In this document: one piece after another, positions 8,608 through 18,813 of the stretch
How the letters are laid out: each line of letters starts with the position of its first letter
Position numbering within the stretch: position 1 is the first letter of the stretch
From: Geodermatophilus tzadiensis
GTDB taxonomy: Bacteria > Actinomycetota > Actinomycetes > Mycobacteriales > Geodermatophilaceae
Reading direction: 5' to 3'
NCBI RefSeq assembly: GCF_003002915.1
Contig: NZ_PVTG01000002.1
Span: 186,001 to 250,000 of the forward strand
Length of the DNA stretch: 64,000 nt
The notes under the pieces: model-generated
What the model saw: the letters and a program-made list of their open reading frames with translations, nothing else
Told to the model about the DNA's origin: nothing
Database searches by the model: none
Made by a program: the position numbers and the translations under genes

Positions 8608-8621
8608 GTGACCCGCGTCAC
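8608..8621. promoter_or_regulatory. Palindromic GTGACCCGCGTCAC site (CRP/FNR-like)
   Basis: GTGAC-CCGC-GTCAC is a perfect inverted repeat with half-sites of the CRP form (GTGA-N6-TCAC). It lies 23 bases before the GTG of the hydrolase at 8645. The same core, with one base changed at the end, occurs upstream of the acyl-CoA ligase at 18009-18022. Binding by a CRP/FNR-type regulator is inference. Confidence 0.45.
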
Positions 8622-8644
8622 CCCGCCTGAGCAGAGGAGCCGCC

Positions 8645-9712
8645 GTGATCGACAACGCCTTCTACACGCCCGAGGTGCAGGGCGCCTACCAGCTGCACTC
8701 GCTGGGCGGCTTCGACCTCGAGGAGGGTGGGCGCATCCCCGACCTCCGGCTGGCCTACGCCACCTACGGCGAGCTGAACGCGGCGAAGGACAACGCGATC
8801 CTGATCCCCACCTGGTTCAGCGGCACCCACGCCACCTGGGAGCAGGTCTACATCGGCCCCGGCCGGGCGCTGGACCCCACGCGCTGGTTCATCGTGGTGG
8901 TCAACCAGATCGGCAACGGGCTGTCGACCTCGCCGCACAACACCGACGGCGACATCGCGATGTCACGCTTCCCGCAGGTGCGCATCGGCGACGACGTCCG
9001 CGCCCAGCAGCAGCTCGCCGCCGAGCTGTTCGGCATCGAGCGGTGGGCGCTGGTGGTCGGCGGCTCGATGGGCGCGCAGCAGACCTACGAGTGGGCGGTC
9101 CGCTTCCCCGAGCAGGTGCTGCGCGCGGCCCCGATCGCCGGCACCGCGCAGAACACCCCGCACGACTTCCTGTTCACCCGCACGCTGATGGACGCGATCA
9201 CCTCCGACCCCGGCTGGAACGGCGGCGAGTACCGCTCGCACACCGAGGTCGCCGAGGGCCTGCGCCGGCACGCCGACATCTGGGCGGTGCTCGGCCTGTC
9301 CACGGAGTTCTGGCGCACGGAGTTCTGGCGCGGGGTCGAGCTGCCCGACGTCACCTGGTCGACCTACGACGAGTTCCAGGAGCGCTTCCTGCACGCCACC
9401 TTCCTCGCCATGGACCCCAACGCCCTGCTCACGATGGGCTGGAAGTGGCAGCGCGGCGACGTCACCCGGCACACCGACGGCGACCTGGCCGCGGCGCTGG
9501 GCCGGATCACCGCCCGGACCTTCGTCATGCCGATCGACGAGGACATGTTCTTCCCGCCCCGCGACTGCGCCGCCGAGCAGGCGCTGATCAAGGACAGCGA
9601 GCTGCGCGTGCTGCCCTCCATCGCGGGGCACTTCGGGTTGTTCGGCTTCGAGCCGGCCTACCTCGCCGAGGTGGACCGCAACCTCGGCGAGCTCCTCGAC
9701 ACGGAGGTCTGA
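8645..9712 (+). CDS. Alpha/beta hydrolase of the homoserine O-acetyltransferase (MetX-like) family
   Basis: This 355-residue protein has the MetX-type fold: LAYATYGELNAAKDNAILIP at the N-terminus, the nucleophile elbow VVGGSMGAQQTYEWA (Ser around 140), the acid in MPIDEDMFFP and the base in IAGHFGLFGFEP. MetX enzymes carry GGSMGGMQ and a longer lid; here the elbow is GGSMGAQQ. No other methionine gene is nearby, so it is more likely a MetX-like hydrolase or acyltransferase of unknown substrate than true homoserine acetyltransferase. GTG 8645 is preceded by GAGGAG. The next gene on the other strand is convergent. Confidence 0.8.
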   Translation: MIDNAFYTPEVQGAYQLHSLGGFDLEEGGRIPDLRLAYATYGELNAAKDNAILIPTWFSGTHATWEQVYIGPGRALDPTRWFIVVVNQIGNGLSTSPHNTDGDIAMSRFPQVRIGDDVRAQQQLAAELFGIERWALVVGGSMGAQQTYEWAVRFPEQVLRAAPIAGTAQNTPHDFLFTRTLMDAITSDPGWNGGEYRSHTEVAEGLRRHADIWAVLGLSTEFWRTEFWRGVELPDVTWSTYDEFQERFLHATFLAMDPNALLTMGWKWQRGDVTRHTDGDLAAALGRITARTFVMPIDEDMFFPPRDCAAEQALIKDSELRVLPSIAGHFGLFGFEPAYLAEVDRNLGELLDTEV

Positions 9713-9716
9713 GCGC

Positions 9717-9911
9717 TCAGCTGCCGCCGCCGGGCGGGGCCGGTACCGACCCGCCCGGCGCGTTCGGCGCCGCGCCCTGGGCCTGCACGTCGTCGGCGTC
9801 GGCGGTGCCCACCAGCTCGCTGACCGCGGCGGTGTCCTCGCCGTCGTGCCGGTCGCGGCCCTTGGTGTCGTCACTGCGGGGGTGGTCGACGGCGCTCTGT
9901 CGCTCGGTCAC
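9717..9911 (-). CDS. Small hydrophilic hypothetical protein
   Basis: A 64-residue highly charged, probably disordered protein: Asp/Arg/His-rich in the first half (HPRSDDTKGRDRHDGED) and Ala/Gly/Pro-rich at the end (GGSVPAPPGGGS). I do not recognise a family. A good Shine-Dalgarno (GGGAGGA, 4 bases before GTG 9911) makes it a credible gene. It is convergent with the MetX-like gene, with 4 bases between stops, and divergent from the QorB-like gene. Confidence 0.6.
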   Translation of the reverse strand: MTERQSAVDHPRSDDTKGRDRHDGEDTAAVSELVGTADADDVQAQGAAPNAPGGSVPAPPGGGS

Positions 9912-10024
9912 GGGGTCCTCCCGGTGGGGTCGGGGACGTCACCGTCCCTCCTACCCGCGGAATGGCCGGCCGTCCCCTCCAGTTGGCCCCCGCGAGACCC
10001 CCGCCGCACCCGAGGAGCCACTGC

Positions 10025-10882
10025 ATGACCACGTACGCCGTCACCGGAGCCACCGGCGGCCTGGGCCGACGCGCCGTCGAGGAGCTGCTCGACCGCGGCG
10101 TCCCCGCGCGAGACGTCGTCGCCGTCGTCCGCCGTCCCGACGCCGCCGCCGACCTGGCCGCCCGCGGCGTGCAGGTCCGCGAGGGCGACTACTCGCGGCC
10201 CGAGACGCTGCCCGGCGCGCTGGCCGGCGTCACGCGGCTGCTGCTGGTCTCGGGCAACGAGCCCGGCGCGCGGGTGGCCCAGCACCGCGCGGTCGCCGAG
10301 GCGGCGGCCGCGGCCGGCGTGCAGCGGCTCGTCTACACCTCGATCGCGCACGCCGACACCTCGGGCAACCCGCTGGCCGGCGAGCACCGGGAGACCGAGG
10401 AGGTGCTGCGCGAGGTCGGTGTCCCGACGACGGTCCTGCGCAACAGCTGGTACGTCGAGAACTACACCGCCCAGCTCGGCCAGTACCTGGCCACCGGCGA
10501 GATCCTGGGTGCCGCGGGGGAGGGGCGGGTGTCGGTCGCCCCGCGCGCCGACTACGCCGTCGCGGCCGCGACCGCCCTGCTCGCCGACCAGGAGGGCAGC
10601 GGCGTGCTGGAGCTCGGCGGTCCCGGGGTCACCCTGGCCGAGCTCGCCGCCGCCGTCACCGAGGCCACCGGCACGCCCGTGCGCTACCGCGACCTGCCGG
10701 CCGAGGAGTTGACCGCCGCGCTGCAGGAGGCCGGCCTCGATGCCGGCACCGCCGGGTTCGTCACCGCGATCGACACCTCCATCGCCCGCGGCGAGCTCGA
10801 CACCGGCGAGGAGACCCTCACCGCGCTGCTCGGCCGGCAGGTGACCCCGCTGGTCGACGCCGTCCGCGCCGCGCAGGGCTGA
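10025..10882 (+). CDS. qorB: NAD(P)H:quinone oxidoreductase, QorB type (atypical SDR)
   Basis: The 285-residue protein matches Escherichia coli QorB closely in length and motif order. The Rossmann motif GATGGLG is at residues 8-14, followed by a DY(S) pair after strand 3, YTSIAHADTS near residue 115, and TVLRNSWYVENY around 140. These residues place it with NmrA-like atypical short-chain dehydrogenases that reduce quinones using NADPH. It is a single gene divergent from the small hydrophilic protein, with a perfect hairpin terminator right after the stop. Confidence 0.88.
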   Translation: MTTYAVTGATGGLGRRAVEELLDRGVPARDVVAVVRRPDAAADLAARGVQVREGDYSRPETLPGALAGVTRLLLVSGNEPGARVAQHRAVAEAAAAAGVQRLVYTSIAHADTSGNPLAGEHRETEEVLREVGVPTTVLRNSWYVENYTAQLGQYLATGEILGAAGEGRVSVAPRADYAVAAATALLADQEGSGVLELGGPGVTLAELAAAVTEATGTPVRYRDLPAEELTAALQEAGLDAGTAGFVTAIDTSIARGELDTGEETLTALLGRQVTPLVDAVRAAQG

Positions 10883-10889
10883 CCGGGCC

Positions 10890-10921
10890 GGCGGACCTCA
10901 TCCCCCGGGGTGAGGTCCGCC
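10890..10921 (+). terminator. Terminator after qorB
   Basis: Perfect 11-bp arms GGCGGACCTCA / TGAGGTCCGCC enclose a self-complementary CCCCGGGG, 8 bases after the stop codon. Confidence 0.8.
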
Positions 10922-10963
10922 GCCGGGCTCCAGTGCGGCGCCGCCCGTGCCGATCCCCGGAGC

Positions 10964-11140
10964 ATGAACCCCATCGCGTGCCGCGCCGTCGCGCAGGCCG
11001 GCCTCGTCGCCGCCACCGCCTCGGCCGACGACGAGACCCCCTGGCCGCTGCTGCTCGTGGCCGGCTGGCACACCACCGCCGCCGACCTGGTGCTCGCCGA
11101 CGTCCGGCTGGCCGACGACCTGGCCGCGCTGCCGGTCTGA
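10964..11140 (+). CDS. Possible small hypothetical protein
   Basis: A 58-residue frame with ATG 10964: a Cys/Ala-rich N-terminus then TPWPLLLVAGWHTTAADLVLADV. GGAG lies only 1-4 bases before ATG, too close for a normal ribosome site, and no family is recognised. Codon third positions are as GC-rich as real neighbours. It ends 4 bases from the convergent potassium-channel stop. It may be a real small gene or chance. Confidence 0.35.
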   Translation: MNPIACRAVAQAGLVAATASADDETPWPLLLVAGWHTTAADLVLADVRLADDLAALPV

Positions 11141-11144
11141 GCGT

Positions 11145-12200
11145 CTACTGGGCGCGCGCGAAGGCGTGACCGTCGGGTCCGTGCGAGCGGACCACGACCA
11201 GCACGTCCTCGCTCTGCAGCGTGCCGATCAGCGGGTCGTCGTAGCGCAGCGTGCGCCCTCCGCGGGTGACCGACAGGACGATGTCGCGCAGGTCGCGCGG
11301 GCCCAGCCCGACCTCCCCGGAGCTGACCGTGCGCTGGGAGATGTCGAGCCCCTGGCCGCCGGTGAGCAGGTCCTCCACCACCGAGACCACCCGCGGGCTG
11401 TCGGTGGACAGGCCCAGCAGCCGGCCCGACGTCGCCGAGGTGGTGATGACCGTGTCGGCGCCGGACTGGCGCAGCAGGCTCGCGTTCTCCTCCTCGCGGA
11501 CGCTGGTGGTGATCGGCACGCTCGGGTTGAGCTGGCGCACGGTGAGGGTGATGAGCACCGCGGCGTCGTCCCGGTTGGCCGCCACGATCACCGCGCGGGC
11601 GCGCTCGACGTGCGCCCGGCGCAGCACGTCGGTGCGCCCGGCGTCGCCGACGATGCCGGTCAGCCCGATGGAGTTGGCCTCGTCCATCGCGCGCTGGTCG
11701 GAGTCGACGACGACGATGTCCTCCAGCCGGGTGCCGGTGGCCCGCAGGGACCGGACGGCGCTGCGGCCCTTGGTGCCGTAGCCGCACACGATGACGTGCT
11801 GGCGCACGCGGGACCTCCAGCGTCGGATGCGGAACTCCTCGCGCGAGCGCGCGGTGAGCGCCTCGAGCGTGGTGCCGATGAGCACGATCAGGAACAGCAC
11901 GCGCAGCGGCGTGATGAACAGGATGTTGACCAGCCGCGCGCCCTCGGTGATCGGCGTGATGTCGCCGTAGCCGGTGGTGGAGAGCGTGACGGTGGCGTAG
12001 TAGACGGCGTCGAGCAGCGAGATGCCGACCTCGTCGCCGTCGCGGTAGGAGTCGCGGTCGAGCCAGACGATGAGCACCGTCAGCGCCAGGAAGAAGCCCG
12101 CGAACAGGACCCGGCGCCCCACCTGGCGGGTCGGCGACTCCTCGACGTGGGCGAGCTGGACACCGGTGTGCGGGTCGTCCGCCGCCTGTCCGCTCATCAC
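11145..12200 (-). CDS. Potassium channel with RCK (TrkA-N/TrkA-C) domain
   Basis: A 351-residue two-transmembrane K+ channel. After a hydrophilic N-terminus come TM1 (about residues 31-47), the pore loop with selectivity filter TTGYGD (75-80), and TM2 rich in Leu/Ile. The cytoplasmic RCK domain then starts with the nucleotide-binding CGYGTKGRS (about 140), acidic VVVDSD at the end of strand 2 and VVGDAGRTDVL. The last 70 residues are a TrkA-C-like lobe. This is the MthK/Kch-type layout. The gene follows the acyl-CoA ligase on the same strand with a 66-base gap. A second in-frame ATG three bases into the gene is an equally good start. Confidence 0.92.
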   Translation of the reverse strand: MMSGQAADDPHTGVQLAHVEESPTRQVGRRVLFAGFFLALTVLIVWLDRDSYRDGDEVGISLLDAVYYATVTLSTTGYGDITPITEGARLVNILFITPLRVLFLIVLIGTTLEALTARSREEFRIRRWRSRVRQHVIVCGYGTKGRSAVRSLRATGTRLEDIVVVDSDQRAMDEANSIGLTGIVGDAGRTDVLRRAHVERARAVIVAANRDDAAVLITLTVRQLNPSVPITTSVREEENASLLRQSGADTVITTSATSGRLLGLSTDSPRVVSVVEDLLTGGQGLDISQRTVSSGEVGLGPRDLRDIVLSVTRGGRTLRYDDPLIGTLQSEDVLVVVRSHGPDGHAFARAQ

Positions 12201-12266
12201 GTCAGCGGACGATAGCGAGCGGGGGCTGTGCGCACCGGGATGCCGGCGCGCACCGCCCCGAACGGG

Positions 12267-14009
12267 TCAGCCCGATACGGCCTCGCGCTCCCGCGCGGCC
12301 AGCTCGCGCTTGAGCACCTTGCCCGCGGCCGACACCGGGATGGCGTCGATGAAGACGACGTCGCGCAGCCGCTTGTAGGGGGTGACCCGGTCGTTGACCG
12401 CGGCCATGACCGACCCGGCGGTCAGCGCCCGCCCGGCGTCGTCGTCGCGGCGGACGACGTAGGCCACCGGCAGCTCCCCGGCCTCCTCGTCGGGCCGGCC
12501 GACCACCGCCGCGCCGGCCACCCCCGGCACGCCGAAGAGCAGCTCCTCCAGTTCGCGCGGGAACACGTTGTAGCCCTTGTAGAGCAGCATGTCCTTGGTG
12601 CGGTCGACGATCGAGAGGTAGCCGTCCTCGTCCAGGACGCCGACGTCGCCGGTGTGGAACCAGCCGTCGGGGTCGATCGACTCCGCCGTCGCCTCGGGCC
12701 GGTGGGCGTAGCCGCGCATGACCTGGGGGCCGCGGATGCACACCTCGCCGCGCTCGCCCACCGGCAGCGGGTCCCCGCCGCCCAGGGGCCGGACGGTGAT
12801 CTCGGTGTCGAAGACCGGCACCCCCACCGAGCCGGCCTTGCGGGTGCCGGAGCGGAACGAGGGGTTGCCGGTGGCCATCATCGTCACCTCGGTCAGGCCG
12901 TAGCCCTCGCCGATGACCGCGTTGGGCAGCACCGCCTGCAGCCGCTCGATCAGCGGGACCGGCAGCGGCGCGGCGCCGCTGGACACACCGCGGACGTGCG
13001 ACCAGTCGGCCTCCGCGAAGCCGGGCACCTGCAGCAGCGCGACGAACACCGGCGGGGCGCCGCCGATGCTGGTCACCCGGTACCGCTGGGCGTCCTCCAC
13101 GTACCGCACCGGGTCGAACCGCATGTGGACGACGGTCGTGGTGCCCGCCACGACCATGCCGTTGAGGTAGCCGATCGCGCCCATGGCGTGGAACCACGGG
13201 GTCAGGTTGACCAGCGTGGCCCTGCCCAGCCGGATCGGGTGCTCGTCCTCGCCGAGCACCTGGCGGATCGTGACGTCGCCGGCCTCGTCGAGCTCGGGCA
13301 GCGAGCCCGACGTCCAGCACGCCGACTGCAGCACGTTGGTGACGACGGCGCGGTGCGGCAGCTCGACGCCCTTGCTCACGCCGGTGGTGCCGCCGGTGTA
13401 GGCCAGGTGGGCGAGGTCGGCGGCCGGGTCGAGGGCGGCGTCGAGGTGCCGGTCGGTCGGGTCGGCGGCCAGCAGGTCGGCGAGGTCGACGTCGGTCGCC
13501 TCCAGCCCGTCGAGGCGGGCGGCGAGGTCGAGGGTGTGCGCCTCGCCGGTGACCACGACGGTCCGCACCGGGGTGGCGGCCAGCGCGGGGCGCACGAAGG
13601 GCAGCACCTGGTCCCAGGTGACCAGGACCTTCGCACCGGCGTCGGTGAGCTGCGCGGCGAGGTCGGCGGCCGGCAGCAGCGGGTTGGTGGGGGAGAAGAC
13701 CGCCCCGGCCATGACCACGCCGTAGTAGACCGCCGGGTACTGGCGGCAGTTCGGGATGTGCACGGCCACGACGTCGCCGCGGCCCACCCCGTGGTCGGCC
13801 AGCCAGTTGGCGACGGCGCAGGCGCGGCGGCCCAGCTCCTCGAAGGTCAGCTCGACGTCGTGGTCGACGAACGCCGTCCGCGTCCCCCAGCGGCGCACCG
13901 CCGCACGCAGGACCGACCCGACCGGCACCAGCGGGTAGTCCAGGGAGCGCGGCAACCCGGGCGGCCAGCTGGCGGCGGTGGGGGTGGGCGCGTCCTGCGT
14001 GGCGGTCAT
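12267..14009 (-). CDS. Long-chain fatty-acid--CoA ligase
   Basis: A 580-residue class I adenylate-forming enzyme that activates fatty acids to acyl-CoA via acyl-AMP. Motifs in order: the P-loop YTGGTTGVSKG (204-214), WFHAMG, the adenine motif GEGYGLTE, GWFHTGD (the Asp that binds ribose), a DRTKDMLLYKGYN hinge, and the C-terminal catalytic Lys in SAAGKVLKREL. Length and motif order match FadD-type ligases. The P-loop has Gly instead of the commoner Ser as third residue. The promoter region (14010-14114) is shared with the divergent patatin-like lipase, which suits joint lipid handling. Confidence 0.92.
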   Translation of the reverse strand: MTATQDAPTPTAASWPPGLPRSLDYPLVPVGSVLRAAVRRWGTRTAFVDHDVELTFEELGRRACAVANWLADHGVGRGDVVAVHIPNCRQYPAVYYGVVMAGAVFSPTNPLLPAADLAAQLTDAGAKVLVTWDQVLPFVRPALAATPVRTVVVTGEAHTLDLAARLDGLEATDVDLADLLAADPTDRHLDAALDPAADLAHLAYTGGTTGVSKGVELPHRAVVTNVLQSACWTSGSLPELDEAGDVTIRQVLGEDEHPIRLGRATLVNLTPWFHAMGAIGYLNGMVVAGTTTVVHMRFDPVRYVEDAQRYRVTSIGGAPPVFVALLQVPGFAEADWSHVRGVSSGAAPLPVPLIERLQAVLPNAVIGEGYGLTEVTMMATGNPSFRSGTRKAGSVGVPVFDTEITVRPLGGGDPLPVGERGEVCIRGPQVMRGYAHRPEATAESIDPDGWFHTGDVGVLDEDGYLSIVDRTKDMLLYKGYNVFPRELEELLFGVPGVAGAAVVGRPDEEAGELPVAYVVRRDDDAGRALTAGSVMAAVNDRVTPYKRLRDVVFIDAIPVSAAGKVLKRELAAREREAVSG

Positions 14010-14114
14010 GCGGGTCCTTCCGTCCGGGGTGGTTCCACGACAGCGTGGCCCAGCTCACAGCGCCTGTCGAGCACCCTCCGGTGCCGGGCGACCGCGGCTT
14101 GCGACGATGGCCGG

Positions 14115-14966
14115 GTGAGCGACCAGCGCAGGGCCCTCGTCCTCGGCGGGGGCGGCATCACCGGCATCGCGTGGGAGGTCGGCCTGCTGGCGGGGCTGGC
14201 CGAGGCCGGCGTCGACCTGACCGGTGCCGACCTCGTCGTCGGCACCTCCGCCGGCAGCGTCGTCGGCGCCCAGGTGACCAGCGGGGCGGACCTGGAGGAG
14301 CTGTACGGCCGCCAGCTCGAGCCCCCGACGTCGGAGCGCGCGGCCCGGATGGGACGGCGGGCGCTGGCGGCCTTCGCCTGGGCGGTGCTGCGCAGCCGCG
14401 GCAGCGGCACCGCGTTCCGCCGGCGGATGGGGGCGCTGGCGCTCCGCGCCGAGGCCGCCGGCGCGACCCCGTCGGAGCAGGAGCGGCTCGACGTCATCGG
14501 CTCCCGGCTGGTCTCGCGGGAGTGGCCCGAGCGGGCGCTCACCGTCACCGCCGTCGACGCGGTCACCGGCGGGTTCCGCCCCCTCGACCGCGACTCCGGC
14601 GTGCCGCTGGTACACGCGGTCGCGGCCAGCTGCGCCGTCCCCGGCGTCTACCCGCCGGTGACGATCGACGGTCGCCGCTACGTCGACGGCGGGGTGCGCT
14701 CGGCGGCCAACGCCGACCTCGCGGCCGGGTACGAGCGGGTCGTCGTGCTGGCGCCGATCGCGCGCGGCGCCGGGCCGATGACCAGCGTGGACGCCCAGGT
14801 CAGCGGCATGGGAGCGCGGGCCGCCGTCGTCTCGCCGGACGAGGCCGCCCGCCGGGCCATCGGCCGCAACGTGCTCGACCCGGCGGCCCGCCGTCCCTCG
14901 GCCGAGGCCGGCCGGGCGCAGGCGGCCTCGGTGGCCGGGCAGGTCGCCGACGTCTGGTCCGGGTGA
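14115..14966 (+). CDS. Patatin-like phospholipase
   Basis: A 283-residue patatin-fold lipid acyl hydrolase with a Ser-Asp dyad. The oxyanion hole is GGGGITG (residues 11-17), the nucleophile elbow GTSAGS (around 49-54), and the catalytic Asp sits in the DGG of VDGGVRSAANADLA. No signal peptide is visible, so it is probably cytoplasmic. GTG 14115 is used because the GGGG motif follows at the normal distance. It is divergent from an acyl-CoA ligase that could activate the released fatty acids. Confidence 0.9.
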   Translation: MSDQRRALVLGGGGITGIAWEVGLLAGLAEAGVDLTGADLVVGTSAGSVVGAQVTSGADLEELYGRQLEPPTSERAARMGRRALAAFAWAVLRSRGSGTAFRRRMGALALRAEAAGATPSEQERLDVIGSRLVSREWPERALTVTAVDAVTGGFRPLDRDSGVPLVHAVAASCAVPGVYPPVTIDGRRYVDGGVRSAANADLAAGYERVVVLAPIARGAGPMTSVDAQVSGMGARAAVVSPDEAARRAIGRNVLDPAARRPSAEAGRAQAASVAGQVADVWSG

Positions 14967-15025
14967 GGGCAGGGGCCGCCGGCCGGCCCGGAATGGAGCC
15001 GGCCGGGGCCGTGGTTGGTCCCGGC

Positions 15026-15751
15026 GTGAAGGTGGAGATCTGGTCCGACGTCGTCTGTCCCTGGTGCCACATCGGCAAGCGCCGCTTCGAGGCCGCGCTG
15101 GCCCGCTTCGCGCACCGGGACGCCGTCGAGGTGGAGTGGAAGGCGTTCGAGCTCGACCCGGGCGCACCCTCGGCCGCCGCCGGTGAGCCGGTGACGCCGA
15201 CGGAGTACGCCGAGCGGCTGGCGCGCAAGTACGGCACCTCGGTGGCCGGCGCGCAGCAGATGACCGACTCCATGACCCAGCAGGCCGCCGCCGAGGGCCT
15301 GGACTTCCGCTTCGACCGGGCGGTGCGCGCCAACACCTTCGACGCCCACCAGGTGCTGCACCTGGCCGCCGAGCGCGGGGTGCAGGACGGGGTGGAGGAG
15401 CGGCTGCTGACCGCCTACTTCAGCGAGGGCGAGGCCGTGGGCGACCGCGAGACCCTCGTCCGGCTGGCCGCCGAGGCCGGGCTGGACGCCGACGAGGTGC
15501 GCGCCGCACTGACCGACCAGCGGTACGCGGGTGCGGTGCGGGCCGACGAGGCCGAGGCGCAGGCGCTGGGCATCAGCGGCGTGCCGTTCTTCGTCGTCGA
15601 CCGGAAGTACGGCGTCAACGGCGCCCAGTCGGCCGACGTCCTGCTGCAGGTGCTCGAGCGGGCCTGGGCCGAGCGCACGCCGCTCATCCCGGTCATCAGC
15701 GGCGGCGAGGTCTGCGGCCCCGACGGCTGCTCGGTCCGACCGGGCGCCTAG
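15026..15751 (+). CDS. DsbA-family (FrnE-like) thiol oxidoreductase/isomerase
   Basis: A 241-residue DsbA-fold protein of the FrnE type: the CPWC active site is at residues 11-14 (DVVCPWCHIGKRR), followed by WKAFELDP, the helical insert with MTQQAAAEGL, and the cis-Pro motif GVPFFVVDRKYGVNGAQSAD. No signal peptide is present, consistent with cytosolic FrnE proteins. A C-terminal extension adds CGPDGC, an extra thiol pair. An ATG at 14993 would add 11 residues; neither start has a strong ribosome site. The 3' end overlaps the convergent vapC-like gene by 56 bases. Confidence 0.9.
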   Translation: MKVEIWSDVVCPWCHIGKRRFEAALARFAHRDAVEVEWKAFELDPGAPSAAAGEPVTPTEYAERLARKYGTSVAGAQQMTDSMTQQAAAEGLDFRFDRAVRANTFDAHQVLHLAAERGVQDGVEERLLTAYFSEGEAVGDRETLVRLAAEAGLDADEVRAALTDQRYAGAVRADEAEAQALGISGVPFFVVDRKYGVNGAQSADVLLQVLERAWAERTPLIPVISGGEVCGPDGCSVRPGA

Positions 15752-16142
15752 GGCAGGTGTCGCCGTTCGCACCGGGGACCGGGGCGGTCGCGAGTCCCCG
15801 GTCGGCGGTGAGGAGCGCACGCCCCGGCGTCTCGGCGAGGGCGGCGTAGGTGGCGTCGTAGGCGGTCAGGTCCGACCGGAGTTGCCAGATCCGGGGGAGC
15901 AGCGGGGTGTGCGGGTGGCGCTCGATCCCCAGGAGTGCCAGGTCGTCGACGGCCTCGGCGGCTCGATCGGCACCGACGGCCCCGGTGGCGGTGAGCCTGC
16001 GCAGCCCTGAGGCGACCTCCACGTCGACCAGCGCCGGTGCGTGCAGGTCGTCGGTCCGCACGAGGTCGTGGAGGTCGGCGGCGCGTCCGCCGGTCTGCAG
16101 GAGCAGGCGCAGGACCACGGAGGCGTCGAGCACGACGGACAC
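15696..16142 (-). CDS. VapC-type PIN-domain toxin
   Basis: A 148-residue PIN-domain ribonuclease. Acidic residues sit where PIN domains bind metal: VVLDASV at the N-terminus, VDVEVASGLRR near residue 40, the YDATYAALAE helix and LLTADRGLA. It is the toxin half of a VapBC module: the antitoxin is immediately upstream, with 1 base between stop and GTG. The 3' end runs 56 bases into the convergent DsbA-like gene, giving an Arg-rich tail that may result from a lost original stop. Confidence 0.88.
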   Translation of the reverse strand: MSVVLDASVVLRLLLQTGGRAADLHDLVRTDDLHAPALVDVEVASGLRRLTATGAVGADRAAEAVDDLALLGIERHPHTPLLPRIWQLRSDLTAYDATYAALAETPGRALLTADRGLATAPVPGANGDTCPRRPVGPSSRRGRRPRRR

Positions 16143-16143
16143 C

Positions 16144-16377
16144 TCAGCGCACGTCGCGCTCGGCGTGCACGGCCGCGACGATCCGCTCGGAGTCGACGGG
16201 GACGTCGGCCCGTGCCGTCACGCGCGACAGGAACTCCTCCGCGGTCGGTCGCCGGGCCAGCCCGCTGACCTCCCTGCGGAGGTACTCGGACAGCGACAGC
16301 CCGGCGCGGGCTGCGCGCACCCGCAGGACCTCGTGCACGTCGTCCGGGACGTCCCGGACCTGGACCGTCCTGGGCAT
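16144..16377 (-). CDS. VapB-type ribbon-helix-helix antitoxin
   Basis: A 77-residue protein beginning MPRTVQVRDVPDDVHEVLRV, a ribbon-helix-helix strand and helix of the FitA/VapB type, followed by AGLSLSEYLRREV and a toxin-binding C-terminus. It should repress its own operon and neutralise the PIN-domain toxin. ATG 16377 is chosen over the upstream ATG at 16416 because the RHH strand normally starts within a few residues of the N-terminus. Confidence 0.88.
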   Translation of the reverse strand: MPRTVQVRDVPDDVHEVLRVRAARAGLSLSEYLRREVSGLARRPTAEEFLSRVTARADVPVDSERIVAAVHAERDVR

Positions 16378-16423
16378 GCAGGCAGTCTGCGTGCGGTGCA
16401 TGCGACGTGCACCCACCGACGCG

Positions 16424-17989
<1,566 letters not shown>

Positions 17990-18008
17990 GGGGCCTCCTC
18001 GGTCGGGT

Positions 18009-18022
18009 GTGACCCGCGTCAT
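18009..18022. promoter_or_regulatory. GTGACCCGCGTCAT site upstream of acyl-CoA ligase
   Basis: Matches the palindrome at 8608-8621 in 13 of 14 bases and lies about 20 bases before the ligase GTG, a similar distance as in the other case. With its flanks it fits TGTGA-N6-TCA(T/C), a CRP/FNR-like pattern. Regulator identity is inference. Confidence 0.4.
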
Positions 18023-18046
18023 GCTGGTGGGGGCGGGCGAGGGCGG

Positions 18047-18706
18047 TCAAGCCTGACCGTTGCCGTCCTCCCCGGCCACCAGCAGCCGGGCGGCGAGGCC
18101 CTTCCACAGCGCCACGTGGGGGTCCGTGGCCGCCGGGCGCTCGGCGAAGGCGTAGACGCAGGCGACCCCGCGCATGCTGGTGAACAGCAGCTCGCACACC
18201 TCCGCGTAGCGCGGTGCGGCCGCGACCTCCGGCCCCCAGATGCCGTCGGCCACCCGCCGGATCGCCGCGCGCAGCCGCCGCTCCTCGGTCCGCAGCGCCG
18301 CCCGCAGCCCCGGGTCGGTGCGGGCCGCCGTCCACAGCTCCATCGCCGCCCAGAACGGCGGCTCCTGGAACGTCGCCCACATGAGGTCGATCGCCCGGTC
18401 GACCCGCTCGGGGCCGGGGGGCTGGTCGGCCATCACCGCCGCGGCCCGCGCCTCCACCTCGGCCAGCAGCGTGGTCGACAGGTGCCCGGCCGCGGCGACG
18501 AGCAGCTCGGCGCGGGACGGGAAGTGGTGCAGCAGGCGCCCGCGGGACACCCCGGCCCGGGCCTGGACGGCGAGGGTGGAGGCGCCGGCGTAGCCGTCCT
18601 CGACCAGGCAGGCCACGGCGGCGTCGAGGATCAGCGCCCGGCTGCCGGCCGTGCGCGCCGAGCGGCTGCGCCGCGGCGCGCCGGACGGGACGGGGTCGGC
18701 GGTCAC
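18047..18706 (-). CDS. TetR/AcrR-family regulator
   Basis: A 219-residue one-domain-plus-ligand-domain regulator. The N-terminal helix-turn-helix reads ILDAAVACLVEDGYAGASTLAVQARAG then VSRGRLLHHFPSRAELLVAA, the classic TetR recognition region. The helical C-terminus has no assignable ligand site. It lies between the ligase (same strand, 57 bases downstream) and the divergent acyl-CoA dehydrogenase operon, so it probably senses an acyl-CoA and controls both. GTG 18706 is chosen because the upstream extension overlaps the intergenic operator region. Confidence 0.88.
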   Translation of the reverse strand: MTADPVPSGAPRRSRSARTAGSRALILDAAVACLVEDGYAGASTLAVQARAGVSRGRLLHHFPSRAELLVAAAGHLSTTLLAEVEARAAAVMADQPPGPERVDRAIDLMWATFQEPPFWAAMELWTAARTDPGLRAALRTEERRLRAAIRRVADGIWGPEVAAAPRYAEVCELLFTSMRGVACVYAFAERPAATDPHVALWKGLAARLLVAGEDGNGQA

Positions 18707-18742
18707 CCGCGGCAGGGTAGGCCCCGGCCGGGCCCAGGAACA

Positions 18743-18754
18743 GTCACCGTTGAC
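18743..18754. promoter_or_regulatory. Candidate TetR operator GTCACCGTTGAC
   Basis: An inverted repeat GTCA-N4-TGAC in the 107-base gap between the TetR gene and the divergent acyl-CoA dehydrogenase. Position suits autoregulation and control of the fad operon; the assignment is inference from location. Confidence 0.35.
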
Positions 18755-18813
18755 CGTCGTGGGGGAGCGCTGCCACGCTGCCGCCGGACCGCTCGACGAC
18801 GGAAGGCGCACCC

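Noticed and set aside
8645-9712. True homoserine O-acetyltransferase (metX)
   Set aside because: The elbow differs (GGSMGAQQ) and no methionine gene is adjacent, so only the family-level call is made.
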